Positions 18,385-28,221 are shown, counted from the stretch's first letter. The stretch is 64,000 nt of DNA from JBFHIZ01 sp041596215 (GCA_041596215.1 JBFHIZ010000006.1:16701-80700), one strand, 5' to 3'. Notes: generated by a model not told the origin, from the letters alone. A program made the numbers and translations.

Positions 18385-21300
18385 TTAAAAATGCAACATT
18401 TCTAAATCCTGCAATAGTTTTTCTGTAGTTTCTAGTATCATGGCTCCCTCTTTTTCTGAATTTTGTAGCGATTCATACGGTAATGAAAAATATGGAATTG
18501 CAGTTCCATTAAATTTTAGTTTTCCTCCATATGCTTTTAATAATAATGGAATCTTTTCTGGATTTAAATTTGCTTGTCTGTCTATAGTAACTTTAATTCG
18601 ATTCTTTTTCCCTTGAATTTCTTTGACAAATAGAGATTCACCAACTACTCGAAGCATAGCAATACGTAGTAAATTCGAAACAGATTTAGGAATGTCTCCA
18701 AAGCGATCAAGTAATTCCTCTTTCATCTCATTACATTCTGCTTCATTTTCAATCGTTGCGATGCGTTTGTATATGTCCAATTTTTGTACTTCATTTACAA
18801 TATAACTATCAGAAATAAAAGCATCCACCTCGATGTCGATTACCGTAGAAGTTTTTTCAATAGTTTCCAATCCCTTTAGCTTTTGTACTTCTTGATTCAA
18901 CATTCTGCAATACAAATCATATCCAATAGCTTCCATATGTCCATGTTGTTTTTGTCCCAATAAATTTCCTGCGCCTCGAATTTCTAAATCTCTCATCGCG
19001 ATTTTAAACCCACTTCCAAGCTCCGTAAATTCTCGAATAGCTGTCAGCCTTTTTTCTGCCACTTCTTTTAATATTTTATTTCTTTTATAAAGCAAAAAGG
19101 CATAGGCGTTTCGATTTGAACGTCCCACGCGACCCCGTAATTGATATAACTGGGATAATCCCAATGAATCGGAGTCATGAATAATCATAGTATTCGCATT
19201 AGAAATATCCAAACCAGTTTCAATAATTGTTGTAGATACTAATACATCAATTTCGTTATTGATGAATTCATACATTATTTTTTCTAACTCTCGCTCGCTC
19301 ATTTGCCCATGTGCATAACCAACTCTTGCTTCTGGAACTATCTTTGCAATCACAGCAGTAATATCTGCAATTGTATTAACTCGATTATAAACATAAAAGA
19401 CTTGTCCTCCTCTTGATATTTCACGAACAATAGCTTCTCTTACCATTTCCTCATTATATTCCATAACGTATGTCTGAATTGGCAGACGATCCTCCGGTGG
19501 TTCCTCTAGTACGCTCATATCTCGAATCCCAATCAAGCTCATATACAGCGTCCTTGGAATTGGTGTTGCTGTAAGCGTTATCACATCTACATCTTCTTTC
19601 ATCTGTTTAATCATTTCTTTATGTTTTACACCAAAACGCTGTTCTTCATCTACTACTAACAATCCTAAATTTTTGTATGCAACATCCGCCGAAAACAATC
19701 GATGCGTTCCTACAACAATATCCACCATTCCTTTTCGAAGCCGATTTAAGGTATCTTTGATTTCCGCTTTCGTTCGAAATCTTGACAGCAATTCCACGCG
19801 AATAGGAAAATCCTTCAGTCTTTGTATCAACGTATTATAATGTTGCTGTGCAAGAATCGTTGTTGGTACTAAAAATGCAACTTGTTTATTTTCTTGAACC
19901 GCTTTAAACGCAGCACGAATAGCAATTTCCGTTTTTCCATATCCCACATCTCCACAAACCAAACGATCCATAATTCGATTACTTTGCATATCTTTTTTCA
20001 CTGCTTCAATGGCTAATAATTGATCGGAGGTTTCTTCATAAGGAAACAATTCTTCAAATTCCTTCTGCCATATGGTGTCTTCTCCATACTGATATCCTTT
20101 TTTTGCTTGCCGTTTCGCATACAACGCAACTAAGTCCTGTGCGACTATTGATACTTCACTTCGCACTCTATCCTTCGTTTTTTTCCATTCTTTCGATCCC
20201 AATTTATTTAATTTTGGTTTTTTGGCATCTCCAGATGCATATTTTTGCAATATACTTAATTCCGTTGCTAAAATATATAAATTTCCGCCATCTTTATATT
20301 GAATTTTAATATAATCCTTCGTTATTTTATCCATACGGACTTTTTCAATTCCTTGATATATACCAAGCCCATGATTTTCATGTACTACAAAATCTCCCAC
20401 GTTTAATTCCGCAAAGTCTAAAATTTTCTTCCCATTATATGTTTTATGGCTTCTTTTTGTTTTCTTTTTTTCACCAAAAATATCAGTTTCTGCCATGACT
20501 ACAAATTTTAATAGAGGATAAGAAAATCCACGAAGAATGGTTCCATGATAAGTCATAACTTCTCCAGGTAATAGCTCATGATTTTGGTCATCACTATAAA
20601 ATGCATTTAGTCCTGCTTCCATAAGATCCTTTGCTAATCTTTTCGCTCTTGTACTTGATGCTGAGAATAAAATAACTCGAAATTTTTGTTCTTTATATCG
20701 CAGCAAATCTTTCACTAAAGTCTCAAACTGGTTGCTATAAGAAGGTATAGATTTTGCGTTGATTGAAAAATGAATATCATTCTTTAACAAACTATCTTTT
20801 GCTTCAAGCGTACTTAATGTTATTAGTGGAAATTTTTCTGCTTTCCACAAAATACTTTCATATGGTTCTATGACTTCCGTTTGTTTTGGAAGAATATATC
20901 CTTTTTGCAATCTCTGAAACATACTTTCTTGGAACTCTAACGTAACTGCATGCATATGTTCTAAGATTCGATTTGGTTCGTCCAAAACAAGAAGTGTTTC
21001 CTCCGTATCAAACAAATCTAAAAAAGTTTCGGTTATTTCGTAGAAATATTTAATCAGACTTTCCGGATTTGCAATGGTATGAAGTGCATGCACTTGCTCA
21101 CTCCATTCTTCCATCATCTGTTGCATTCTTTTTGCTTCTTCTCTTTTTCCATCCTTTTTAAACCTATCAATACTACGATTTGCATCTAGTTTCATTCGAT
21201 GTAACCCTTTTTCCATACGGGTTTCACTAAGAACCACTTCACAAGCTGGGAGAATAAGAAAACTATTTTTATTTTCTATGGAACGTTGACTTGCTACATC

Positions 21301-21924
21301 AAAACTTCGAATGGATTCTATATCTTCTCCCCAAAGTTCAATTCGAAATGGATTTTCTTCGGTCAAATCAAAAATATCAATAATTCCCCCATGAATGGAA
21401 AATTGACCTGGCATCTCAACTTTTGGAACACGTTCATAACCAATTGAAAGAAATAATTTTGCAAGCGTATCTTCCTCAACTTTCTCATGAAGCGAAAAAG
21501 TTATCCTATTTTTTTCCCATGCATATCCTGGCATTTGCGGTGATAACAAAGAATCAAAAGTTGTGATAATACAGCAATCTTCTCCATTTAAAATCTTTTT
21601 ATACGCTTTCATGCGTTCTATGGTTTGCATATTTGAATGAATATCTGCTTGAAAAAAAATCAAATCTCTCGCTGGAAAGGTAACTCGATTACTCTCGTAT
21701 AATTTTAAATCTTCATAAATTTCTTTCGCTCTTTTTTCACTAAAAGTAACGATGATTTTTTGTTTATAAGCATCGTCTAATCCATATATCATATGCACTT
21801 TCTGTGAATCCACACATCCTGTGATTCCCACATTTTTCTTTGCAGAAAGTGCTTTTTTCATTGCTTCCATCTCCGCCATTTCACGCAATGGCGTCTGTAA
21901 TACTCTTATTTCTTTTCTACTCAT
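18385..21924 (-). CDS. mfd: Transcription-repair coupling factor
   Basis: ATP-driven translocase that removes RNA polymerase stalled at DNA lesions and recruits UvrA. It has 1179 residues. Order: UvrB-homology region at the N-terminus (VTFPARDLIFFQADIHSN, about 80-98), the RNA polymerase interaction domain (ELNVGDFVVHENHGLGIYQG, about 506-525), helicase motifs with Walker A GDVGYGKTE (658-666), DEEQRFGVKHKE, and TRG-type GAGNLLGQKQHGH, then the C-terminal TRCF domain. The start overlaps the pth stop (ATGA), as in many Firmicutes. Confidence 0.97.
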   Translation of the reverse strand: MSRKEIRVLQTPLREMAEMEAMKKALSAKKNVGITGCVDSQKVHMIYGLDDAYKQKIIVTFSEKRAKEIYEDLKLYESNRVTFPARDLIFFQADIHSNMQTIERMKAYKKILNGEDCCIITTFDSLLSPQMPGYAWEKNRITFSLHEKVEEDTLAKLFLSIGYERVPKVEMPGQFSIHGGIIDIFDLTEENPFRIELWGEDIESIRSFDVASQRSIENKNSFLILPACEVVLSETRMEKGLHRMKLDANRSIDRFKKDGKREEAKRMQQMMEEWSEQVHALHTIANPESLIKYFYEITETFLDLFDTEETLLVLDEPNRILEHMHAVTLEFQESMFQRLQKGYILPKQTEVIEPYESILWKAEKFPLITLSTLEAKDSLLKNDIHFSINAKSIPSYSNQFETLVKDLLRYKEQKFRVILFSASSTRAKRLAKDLMEAGLNAFYSDDQNHELLPGEVMTYHGTILRGFSYPLLKFVVMAETDIFGEKKKTKRSHKTYNGKKILDFAELNVGDFVVHENHGLGIYQGIEKVRMDKITKDYIKIQYKDGGNLYILATELSILQKYASGDAKKPKLNKLGSKEWKKTKDRVRSEVSIVAQDLVALYAKRQAKKGYQYGEDTIWQKEFEELFPYEETSDQLLAIEAVKKDMQSNRIMDRLVCGDVGYGKTEIAIRAAFKAVQENKQVAFLVPTTILAQQHYNTLIQRLKDFPIRVELLSRFRTKAEIKDTLNRLRKGMVDIVVGTHRLFSADVAYKNLGLLVVDEEQRFGVKHKEMIKQMKEDVDVITLTATPIPRTLYMSLIGIRDMSVLEEPPEDRLPIQTYVMEYNEEMVREAIVREISRGGQVFYVYNRVNTIADITAVIAKIVPEARVGYAHGQMSERELEKIMYEFINNEIDVLVSTTIIETGLDISNANTMIIHDSDSLGLSQLYQLRGRVGRSNRNAYAFLLYKRNKILKEVAEKRLTAIREFTELGSGFKIAMRDLEIRGAGNLLGQKQHGHMEAIGYDLYCRMLNQEVQKLKGLETIEKTSTVIDIEVDAFISDSYIVNEVQKLDIYKRIATIENEAECNEMKEELLDRFGDIPKSVSNLLRIAMLRVVGESLFVKEIQGKKNRIKVTIDRQANLNPEKIPLLLKAYGGKLKFNGTAIPYFSLPYESLQNSEKEGAMILETTEKLLQDLEMLHF

Positions 21925-22511
21925 TCTTCAATACTTTCTACTATTTTTTTTCGATTGTAGGTATTCATGGCTTTCTCTAGTTCATCCTGCACCATAAGTT
22001 CCACCGCTGCACTAATATCTGACAAACATTCTTTCATATATTCTTGCTCCTTTTTGTCAAAATGACCAAGCACATAATCTGCTAAATCATAATGTGTTGG
22101 TTTTTTACCTACACCGATTTTAATACGATAAAAATCAATATTCCCTAAATTTGTAATGATACTTTTTATTCCATTATGTCCACCTGCAGTTCCACTTTTC
22201 CGAATACGAAGCTTTCCAATTGGTAAACTTACATCATCATATAATATGATAAGTTGTGTCTTTGCATCCACTTTATAGAAATCCACTAACTCCCTTACAC
22301 TATCTCCGCTTAAATTCATATATGTTTGTGGTTTTGCCAAAACAACTCGCTTACCCTGGATATATCCTTTTCCAATGAATGCTTTCTTTTTTTTCTCCAC
22401 AAAAAGAATATCATTTTCCTTGGCAATATAATCCACTGCTTCAAATCCAATATTATGTCTTGTATGGTTATATTTCTCTCCTGGATTACCAAGGCCTACT
22501 ATTATATACAT
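21921..22511 (-). CDS. pth: Peptidyl-tRNA hydrolase
   Basis: Releases peptides from peptidyl-tRNA that drops off the ribosome. It has 196 residues. VGLGNPGEKYNHTRHNIGF at the N-terminus holds Asn9 and the catalytic His19. QTYMNLSGDSV, DDVSLPIGKLRIR and GTAGGHNGIKSI follow in family order. It is first gene of the pth-mfd unit, with its own promoter and a GGAGAG ribosome site. Confidence 0.97.
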   Translation of the reverse strand: MYIIVGLGNPGEKYNHTRHNIGFEAVDYIAKENDILFVEKKKKAFIGKGYIQGKRVVLAKPQTYMNLSGDSVRELVDFYKVDAKTQLIILYDDVSLPIGKLRIRKSGTAGGHNGIKSIITNLGNIDFYRIKIGVGKKPTHYDLADYVLGHFDKKEQEYMKECLSDISAAVELMVQDELEKAMNTYNRKKIVESIEE

Positions 22512-22545
22512 GTGTCTCTCCTTTATTTTGTTAAATATTATTCTT

Positions 22546-22574
22546 ATTTTATACTAGATTTCCTTTCGTTACAA
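22546..22574 (-). promoter_or_regulatory. Promoter of pth-mfd
   Basis: TTGTAA (22574-22569), a 17-base spacer and TAAAAT (22551-22546), placed directly after the spoVG terminator. Confidence 0.55.
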
Positions 22575-22577
22575 GAA

Positions 22578-22623
22578 AAATGGCAGGGACTAAAAAACTC
22601 TTCGTTTTTTTCCTGCCATTTTT
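22578..22623 (-). terminator. Strong terminator after spoVG
   Basis: The arms ATGGCAGG and CCTGCCAT extend inward into AAAAAAC/GTTTTTT around a TCTTC loop, with a small bulge. T runs flank both sides, so it would also work on the other strand. Confidence 0.85.
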
Positions 22624-22626
22624 TTG

Positions 22627-22908
22627 CTATTCAGCTAATTTAATATTCTCTTCATCGGGTTCCTTTTCATACGCTTCGAGAATTAATTTTTGCATCCAGT
22701 CCCTTGTTTCCGTTTGAATGGGATGTACAATATCCTTATACCTTCCATCTAGCACTTTTTTACTTGGCATTGCTATAAAAGTACCTTTCTCTCCCTCAAT
22801 AACCTTGATGTCATGTATTACAAATACTTCATCTAACGTTATAGAAACAACTGCTTTCATTTTTCCATTTCCCTTGAGTTTACGAACTCTAATGTCTGTA
22901 ATATTCAT
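22627..22908 (-). CDS. spoVG: Septation/regulatory protein SpoVG
   Basis: Small nucleic-acid-binding regulator, named for its role in spore cortex and septation control in Bacillus. It has 93 residues and starts MNITDIRVRKLKGNGKMKA. It keeps the core segments FVIHDIKVIEG, GTFIAMPSKK and DIVHPIQTETR in order. It lies 37 bases after glgD and ends at a strong terminator, so it is probably last in a glgC-glgD-spoVG transcript. A GGGGGAAG ribosome site precedes it. Confidence 0.95.
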   Translation of the reverse strand: MNITDIRVRKLKGNGKMKAVVSITLDEVFVIHDIKVIEGEKGTFIAMPSKKVLDGRYKDIVHPIQTETRDWMQKLILEAYEKEPDEENIKLAE

Positions 22909-22945
22909 TTCTTCCCCCTATTTTTGTTAGAATAATCCTTACACT

Positions 22946-24064
22946 CTATATGGTATAACGATCTTTTTTTTCTAACACAATTCTTATTTCTTCTTCCCCT
23001 TTATAATATGCATTTGCATCAATGGTGCCTCTACTTTCCACAATACAATTCTCAATATGTGCATTGTCTCCTATATATACATCATTAAGAATAATTGAAT
23101 TTTTAATAAAACAATTATTTCCTACAAATACCTTTTGAAATAATACGGAATTTTCAACCGTCCCATTAATTATGGTACCTCCTGATACCAATGAATTTTT
23201 AACCGATGCTCCTTCATTATATTTAGCTGGTGCCAAATCATTAACTTTTGAATAAACATCTGGATATTCACGAAAAAAATAGTCTTGGATATCTTTTTGA
23301 AGAAAATCCATATTGGTTTGATAGTAATCTTCAACGGATGCAATATTATTCCAATACGTTTCCAACGGATATCCAAACACCTTTTTAATTCCCATATAAC
23401 GAATAATAATATCTTTCACTAAATCATATCGTTCTTCTTCTGCTGCTTGTTCTAACATTTCAATTAATTGTCTTCTTCGAAATACGTAAATTCCACAAGA
23501 GACTTTATTACTATTTGCCACAATTGGTTTTTCTTCAAAGGTCTCAATCCTCGCATCCGAATCCAACTTTATTGTTCCAAATCGGTCAATTGATTTTTCG
23601 TTTTCCAATGTTTTATAAACGACAGTAATATCCGCTTTTTTATCAATGTGATATTCTAAAAGTTTGTTATAATCCAATTTATAAACACAATCCCCAGAAG
23701 CAACTACCACATATGGTTCATGGCTTCTTTTTAAAAATTGAATGTTTTGATAAATGGAATCTCCAGTACCACGATACCAATTACTATTTGATGGTGTAAC
23801 CGTCGGCGTAAACACGTATAATCCACCTTGTTTTCGACCAAAATCCCACCATTTTGAACTAGATAAATGTTCATTTAAACTTCTCGCATTATATTGTGTA
23901 AGTACTGCCACATTTTGTATGTGCGAATTTGACATACTGCTAAGCACAAAATCAATACTTCGGTAATTTCCTGCAATTGGCATTGCTGCAATTGCTCTTG
24001 TTAACGAAAGTTCTTTCATTCGGTAACTATTTCCGCCTGCTAATACAATTCCCAATGCTCTCAT
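22946..24064 (-). CDS. glgD: Glucose-1-phosphate adenylyltransferase, GlgD subunit
   Basis: Partner of GlgC in ADP-glucose synthesis for glycogen. It has 372 residues, a nucleotidyltransferase domain and a left-handed helix repeat (VKNSLVSGGTIINGT on). The nucleotide loop reads LAGGNSYRMKEL instead of the GGxGxRL of active subunits, which fits the known regulatory, weakly catalytic role of GlgD in Firmicutes. Its ATG overlaps the glgC stop, as expected for subunits made together. Confidence 0.93.
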   Translation of the reverse strand: MRALGIVLAGGNSYRMKELSLTRAIAAMPIAGNYRSIDFVLSSMSNSHIQNVAVLTQYNARSLNEHLSSSKWWDFGRKQGGLYVFTPTVTPSNSNWYRGTGDSIYQNIQFLKRSHEPYVVVASGDCVYKLDYNKLLEYHIDKKADITVVYKTLENEKSIDRFGTIKLDSDARIETFEEKPIVANSNKVSCGIYVFRRRQLIEMLEQAAEEERYDLVKDIIIRYMGIKKVFGYPLETYWNNIASVEDYYQTNMDFLQKDIQDYFFREYPDVYSKVNDLAPAKYNEGASVKNSLVSGGTIINGTVENSVLFQKVFVGNNCFIKNSIILNDVYIGDNAHIENCIVESRGTIDANAYYKGEEEIRIVLEKKDRYTI

Positions 24065-25335
24065 TGCTTATCACCTACCTTTAACATTGCTTCCCCACTT
24101 CTTAACGTTGCATCCTTATAATCGCTTGCTTTTGTTATTCCATAAATAACCGTATTTTTCCCAATTGTAATATGATCTGGAATCTCCGTATCTTCACCAA
24201 TCGTTACAATTCCATGATTATATATTTCTGGTTGTAACTCACTTTCTTTTTCTTCCCCAACGCCAAGTTGACATCCATCTCCGATTTGTGCATTTTCTGC
24301 AAGAATTCCTTTTTCAATTTTGCAATCCTTACCAATTCTTGCATGAGACATAATTATGGAATCAATAACAACGGTTCCTTCTCCAATCTCTACATCACAG
24401 CCAATTACGGAATTGTAAACGTTACCATAAATTCTAGTTCCTGCTCCAATGATACTTTTCTCAATGTTACTATTCTCACCTAAATATTGTGGTGGTAAAG
24501 TATCTGACTTCGTATATATTTTCCAATACTCTTCATACAGATTAAACTCTGGCACCAAACTAATCAATTCCATATTGGCTTGCCAATAAGAAAATAACGT
24601 TCCCACATCTTTCCAATATCCGCTAAATTCGTATGCATAAATTTGTTTTTTACTTTCATGAATATATGGAATGATATGTTTCCCAAAATCAAGTGCTGGA
24701 TGTGTCGCCATTTTAATTAATGCTTCTTTTAACACTTCCCAATTAAAAATATATATTCCCATCGATGCAAGATTTCCACTTGGGTTTTCTGGTTTTTCTT
24801 CAAAATCATTAATTCTTCCATTTTCATCCGTTAACAAAATACCAAATCGGTTCGCTTCCTCAATCGGTACTTGCATAGTAGCAATTGTAACATCTGCATT
24901 TTTTTCTTTATGGTAATTTAGCATCACTTCATAATCCATCTTATAAATATGATCTCCAGAAAGTATTAATACGTACTCCGGATGATAGGTTTCAATAAAA
25001 TTGATATTTTGGTATATTGCATTTGCAGTTCCCGTATACCACTCGCTGTTATTGCTTTTTTCATAAGGTGGAAGAACTGTAACTCCACCGATATTTCGAT
25101 CAAGGTCCCATGGAATTCCAATTCCAATATGTGTATTTAATCTTAAAGGTTGATATTGTGTTAATACTCCAACAGTATCAATTCCAGAATTAATACAATT
25201 ACTCAAAGGAAAATCAATAATACGATATTTTCCTCCAAAAGAAACTGCAGGTTTTGCTACTTTTGAAGTCAATACACCCAATCTACTACCTTGACCTCCT
25301 GCCAGCAACATTGCAAGCATTTCTTTTTTTACCAT
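24061..25335 (-). CDS. glgC: Glucose-1-phosphate adenylyltransferase, catalytic subunit
   Basis: Makes ADP-glucose from glucose-1-phosphate and ATP, the committed step of glycogen synthesis. From the ATG at 25335 it has 424 residues. The loop LAGGQGSRLGVLT is intact, followed by KPAVSFGGKYRIIDFPLSN, SGDHIYKMDY and FEEKPENPSGN, then the C-terminal beta-helix. The reading frame is open 47 codons further upstream, but GAGGTG eight bases before 25335 and the family N-terminus decide the start. Confidence 0.96.
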   Translation of the reverse strand: MVKKEMLAMLLAGGQGSRLGVLTSKVAKPAVSFGGKYRIIDFPLSNCINSGIDTVGVLTQYQPLRLNTHIGIGIPWDLDRNIGGVTVLPPYEKSNNSEWYTGTANAIYQNINFIETYHPEYVLILSGDHIYKMDYEVMLNYHKEKNADVTIATMQVPIEEANRFGILLTDENGRINDFEEKPENPSGNLASMGIYIFNWEVLKEALIKMATHPALDFGKHIIPYIHESKKQIYAYEFSGYWKDVGTLFSYWQANMELISLVPEFNLYEEYWKIYTKSDTLPPQYLGENSNIEKSIIGAGTRIYGNVYNSVIGCDVEIGEGTVVIDSIIMSHARIGKDCKIEKGILAENAQIGDGCQLGVGEEKESELQPEIYNHGIVTIGEDTEIPDHITIGKNTVIYGITKASDYKDATLRSGEAMLKVGDKQ

Positions 25336-25381
25336 TCCATCACCTCGCTTTTTATAATTTTTTATATAATTTAATGTATAA

Positions 25382-25391
25382 ATTATACCAC
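25382..25391 (-). promoter_or_regulatory. Extended -10 promoter element of glgC
   Basis: On the minus strand TGG-TATAAT lies about 47 bases before the start. No good -35 is present at 17 bases, which suits an extended -10 promoter. Confidence 0.5.
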
Positions 25392-25486
25392 ATTTAACTT
25401 GATATTGGTACAATTTAGCTTTATTTTTATAATTATTATACAATTTATTTCGTCTTTCTTTTTGTCTGTTTTTCAAATTTATTTTT

Positions 25487-25514
25487 TTGCTTTTTTTTAA
25501 ATTACGGGTATAAT
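25487..25514 (+). promoter_or_regulatory. Promoter of murC
   Basis: TTGCTT (25487-25492), 16 bases, then TATAAT (25509-25514), 43 bases before the ATG. Confidence 0.6.
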
Positions 25515-25557
25515 ATTAGATAATGATTCAAAATAACATTGTAGAAAGTAGGATTTT

Positions 25558-26934
25558 ATGTATCAAATTGATTTTAAAAAACCCATTCATATTTATTTTA
25601 TTGGAATCGGTGGAATTAGCATGAGTGGATTGGCTCAAATTCTTCTGCATGCAAATTTTCAAATTTCAGGTTCTGATGCCAATCGATCCGATTTAGCCTC
25701 TATTTTAGAGACAAAAGGTGCAAAAATATATTATGGTCAGTTAGAATCACATATTCCGGAAAACATTGATTTGGTCGTATATACCGCAGCTATTAAAGAA
25801 GATAACCCGGATATGATTGATGTTGCTTCTAGAAAACTGCCCATTTTAACGAGAGCACAATTATTAGGACAAATTATGAAAAATTTTTCGCTTCCTGTTG
25901 CCGTAAGTGGTACCCATGGCAAGACCACAACCACCTCCATGATTTCCGAAATTCTTTTAGAAGCAGAATATGATCCTACTCTTTCTATTGGTGGAATTTT
26001 AAAAGAAATCGGAGGAAATGTTCGCATTGGTGGATATCAATATTTCGTTACCGAGGCTTGTGAATATACAGACTCTTTTTTAAGCTTTTTACCTAAAATT
26101 GGAGTTATTTTAAATATAGAAGAAGACCATTTAGATTATTTTAAAGATATTTCACAGATTCGGGATTCTTTCCATAATTTTGCCAAACTATTACCACCAG
26201 ATGGGTGTTTAATTATTAACGGAAACATTGACCAGTATAAAGAACTTACTACCGATTTATCCTGTCAGGTTATTACTTTTGGCGATGGTGCTTGTGATTT
26301 TACTTCTGCCGATATTCATTATGATTCCCTTGCACGCCCCACCTTCCAGTTATATGAGTCAGGAATCCAAAAAGGACCGATTACCTTAAGTGTTCCTGGA
26401 AATCATAATATCTCAAATGCATTAGCCGCCATTGCTACCTGTACATATCTTCAAGTTCCTTTCCCTTCCATCCAAGCTTCCTTACAGAAGTTTTCAGGCT
26501 CGGATCGAAGATTCGAATATAAGGGTGATTTAGGTGGCGTTAAAATCATTGATGATTATGCACATCATCCCACCGAAATTACGGCTACGCTAAAAGCCAT
26601 TCGAAATTATCCACATCGCGAAGTCTGGTGTGTATTTCAGCCACATACTTATACGCGAACAAAAGCTTTTCTAAAGGAGTTTGCGATTGCACTATCTTTA
26701 GCTGACCATGTTGTTCTTGCTGATATTTATGCTGCACGCGAAAAAAACACCTTAGGGATTACATCCAAAGATTTACAAAATGAACTTCTTACGTTAGATG
26801 TGGATTGTCATTATTTTTCTTCTTTTGATGAAATCGAAAACTTTTTATTGGCACATTGCATAGACGACGATTTGTTGATAACTATGGGTGCCGGAGATGT
26901 TGTAAAAATAGGGGAATCGCTATTGGGAATATAG
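25558..26934 (+). CDS. murC: UDP-N-acetylmuramate--L-alanine ligase
   Basis: Adds L-alanine to UDP-MurNAc, the first peptide step of the wall precursor. It has 458 residues. IGIGGISMSGLA (16-27) binds UDP, GTHGKTTTT (118-126) is the ATP loop, then EACEYTDSFL, PGNHNISNALAAIA and DDYAHHPTEI occur in Mur ligase order. It is monocistronic, with its own promoter and a hairpin terminator ten bases after the stop. The first DnaA-box-like motif begins in the base right after the stop. Confidence 0.97.
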   Translation: MYQIDFKKPIHIYFIGIGGISMSGLAQILLHANFQISGSDANRSDLASILETKGAKIYYGQLESHIPENIDLVVYTAAIKEDNPDMIDVASRKLPILTRAQLLGQIMKNFSLPVAVSGTHGKTTTTSMISEILLEAEYDPTLSIGGILKEIGGNVRIGGYQYFVTEACEYTDSFLSFLPKIGVILNIEEDHLDYFKDISQIRDSFHNFAKLLPPDGCLIINGNIDQYKELTTDLSCQVITFGDGACDFTSADIHYDSLARPTFQLYESGIQKGPITLSVPGNHNISNALAAIATCTYLQVPFPSIQASLQKFSGSDRRFEYKGDLGGVKIIDDYAHHPTEITATLKAIRNYPHREVWCVFQPHTYTRTKAFLKEFAIALSLADHVVLADIYAAREKNTLGITSKDLQNELLTLDVDCHYFSSFDEIENFLLAHCIDDDLLITMGAGDVVKIGESLLGI

Positions 26935-27053
26935 TTATCAACAATATCCACATTTTTCTTTCTTTTTTTTAAGATTTGAAATGTGGATATTTTTTGGTCT
27001 TATCCCCTTGTTTCAAAGCTTTTTTAATAATTATCCACAATATCCACATTTTT
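26935..27053. repeat. Two 23-base direct repeats built from DnaA-box-like 9-mers
   Basis: The units at 26935-26957 and 27031-27053 differ at one base, 96 bases apart. Each is two adjacent 9-mers followed by TTTTT: TTATCAACA + ATATCCACA, and TTATCCACA + ATATCCACA. TTATCCACA (27031-27039) is the consensus DnaA box; the others differ from it at one position. A fifth, inverted copy TGTGGATAT lies at 26982-26990. The cluster sits between murC and the primosome genes dnaD and dnaC. Confidence 0.7.
26944..26995 (+). terminator. Terminator of murC
   Basis: Perfect 12-base arms ATATCCACATTT (26944-26955) and AAATGTGGATAT (26979-26990) are followed by TTTTTT. Half of the first DnaA-like repeat is also the 5' arm of this stem. 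Confidence 0.85.
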
Positions 27054-27124
27054 ATAACAGTACTTGTATTTTCCCTACTTTCATTTTTTTCGTCCTTTTG
27101 CCTATTTTATTTTAAAAATTCTTA

Positions 27125-27133
27125 TGCTATAAT
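27125..27133 (+). promoter_or_regulatory. Extended -10 promoter element of dnaD-dnaC
   Basis: TGC-TATAAT, 46 bases before the dnaD ATG. No well-placed -35 element was found. It lies 72 bases downstream of the second DnaA-like repeat. Confidence 0.5.
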
Positions 27134-27179
27134 CACCTTGCTTTGAGAGTTTGAAAAATATGAGTAGGGTGATGAGAAT

Positions 27180-28208
27180 ATGAATTGTTTAGCTGTTTAC
27201 AAAGATTCTAATGTGGATACAACTATGGTATCCAATTTATTTATTGACGAATATATGAAGGACGCCAATGATGCACAATTAAAAGTATATTTTTACTTGC
27301 TTCGTATGGTTAATGCAAATTTGCCCACAAGCATGTCGGCTATTGCTGAAAAGTTTAATCACACGGAACGAGAGATTTTGCGTTCTTTAAATTATTGGGA
27401 AAGCAAACATCTCCTTTCTCTTGATTATAATGAATCAAAAGATTTAGTTGGCATTCATTTTATGGAAATGACGCCTTCTTCTGATGTAAAAAAACAGAAT
27501 CTTGCTCCAGTCGTTTCCCTTGTTCCTACGGTTACTAGTACTTCCTATGTAAAACCTCTTTATACACTGGAAGATATGAATACTTTTAAAAATAGTAAGG
27601 AAGCTTCAGAGCTTACTTTCCTTGCGGAAACCTATTTAAATCGCACATTGACAGCAACTGATATTCAATCTCTTTATTTTTTTATGGATACCTTACACTT
27701 TTCTACAGACCTGATTGATTTTTTACTTCAATACTGTGCTGGACTTGGAAAAAAGAGATTTTCCTATATTGAAAAAGTAGCAATTAACTGGGCGGAAAAT
27801 AATATTACTACTGCGAAAAAGGCACAGGCCTATATTAAAAAATATGATTCCACTGTAATTACCGTTATGAAAGCTTTAGGGAAATCTAGTGCAGCTCCCA
27901 CGTCACCGGAACTAGACTATATTCATACTTGGACAGAAAATTATGGATTTTCAATGCCAATTATTTTGGAAGCATGCAATCGTACTGTATTAGCAGTTGA
28001 TACTAATCGTTTTAAATATACACATACTATCTTGAGTAACTGGTATGACGGGAAAGTAAAAACCTTGGAAGATGTTTCTACTTTTGATCGTTCTTTTCAT
28101 GCAAAACGAACTTCTTCCGCAAAAATTTCCAATTCGAATAATAAATTCAATCAATTTTCCCAACGCTCCTATGATTTCGATGCGTTAGAAAAAGAACTAT
28201 TAAACTAA
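27180..28208 (+). CDS. dnaD: DnaD-domain replication initiation/restart protein
   Basis: Primosome protein that, with the next gene product, helps load the replicative helicase. It has 342 residues. The N-terminal half (about 15-85) looks like the winged helix of DnaD/DnaB (DAQLKVYFYLLRMVNA, REILRSLNYWESKHLLSL). Two DnaD C-terminal segments follow: ETYLNRTLTATDIQSLYFF (about 149) and AGLGKKRFSYIEKVAINW, then a second copy region near HTWTENYGFSMPIILEA. A GGGTGATGAG ribosome site precedes the ATG. It is followed 13 bases later by dnaC. Confidence 0.9.
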   Translation: MNCLAVYKDSNVDTTMVSNLFIDEYMKDANDAQLKVYFYLLRMVNANLPTSMSAIAEKFNHTEREILRSLNYWESKHLLSLDYNESKDLVGIHFMEMTPSSDVKKQNLAPVVSLVPTVTSTSYVKPLYTLEDMNTFKNSKEASELTFLAETYLNRTLTATDIQSLYFFMDTLHFSTDLIDFLLQYCAGLGKKRFSYIEKVAINWAENNITTAKKAQAYIKKYDSTVITVMKALGKSSAAPTSPELDYIHTWTENYGFSMPIILEACNRTVLAVDTNRFKYTHTILSNWYDGKVKTLEDVSTFDRSFHAKRTSSAKISNSNNKFNQFSQRSYDFDALEKELLN

Positions 28209-28221
28209 TGGAGGATCTATC

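Noticed and set aside
25336..25476. N-terminal extension of GlgC
   Set aside because: The 47 extra codons are Lys/Asn/Tyr-rich, overlap the promoter, and have no ribosome site, while the internal ATG has one.
26935..27053. DnaA-like boxes as a chromosomal replication origin
   Set aside because: Only one consensus box, no dnaA, dnaN or rpmH next to it, and no clear AT-rich unwinding arrangement beyond the general base composition.
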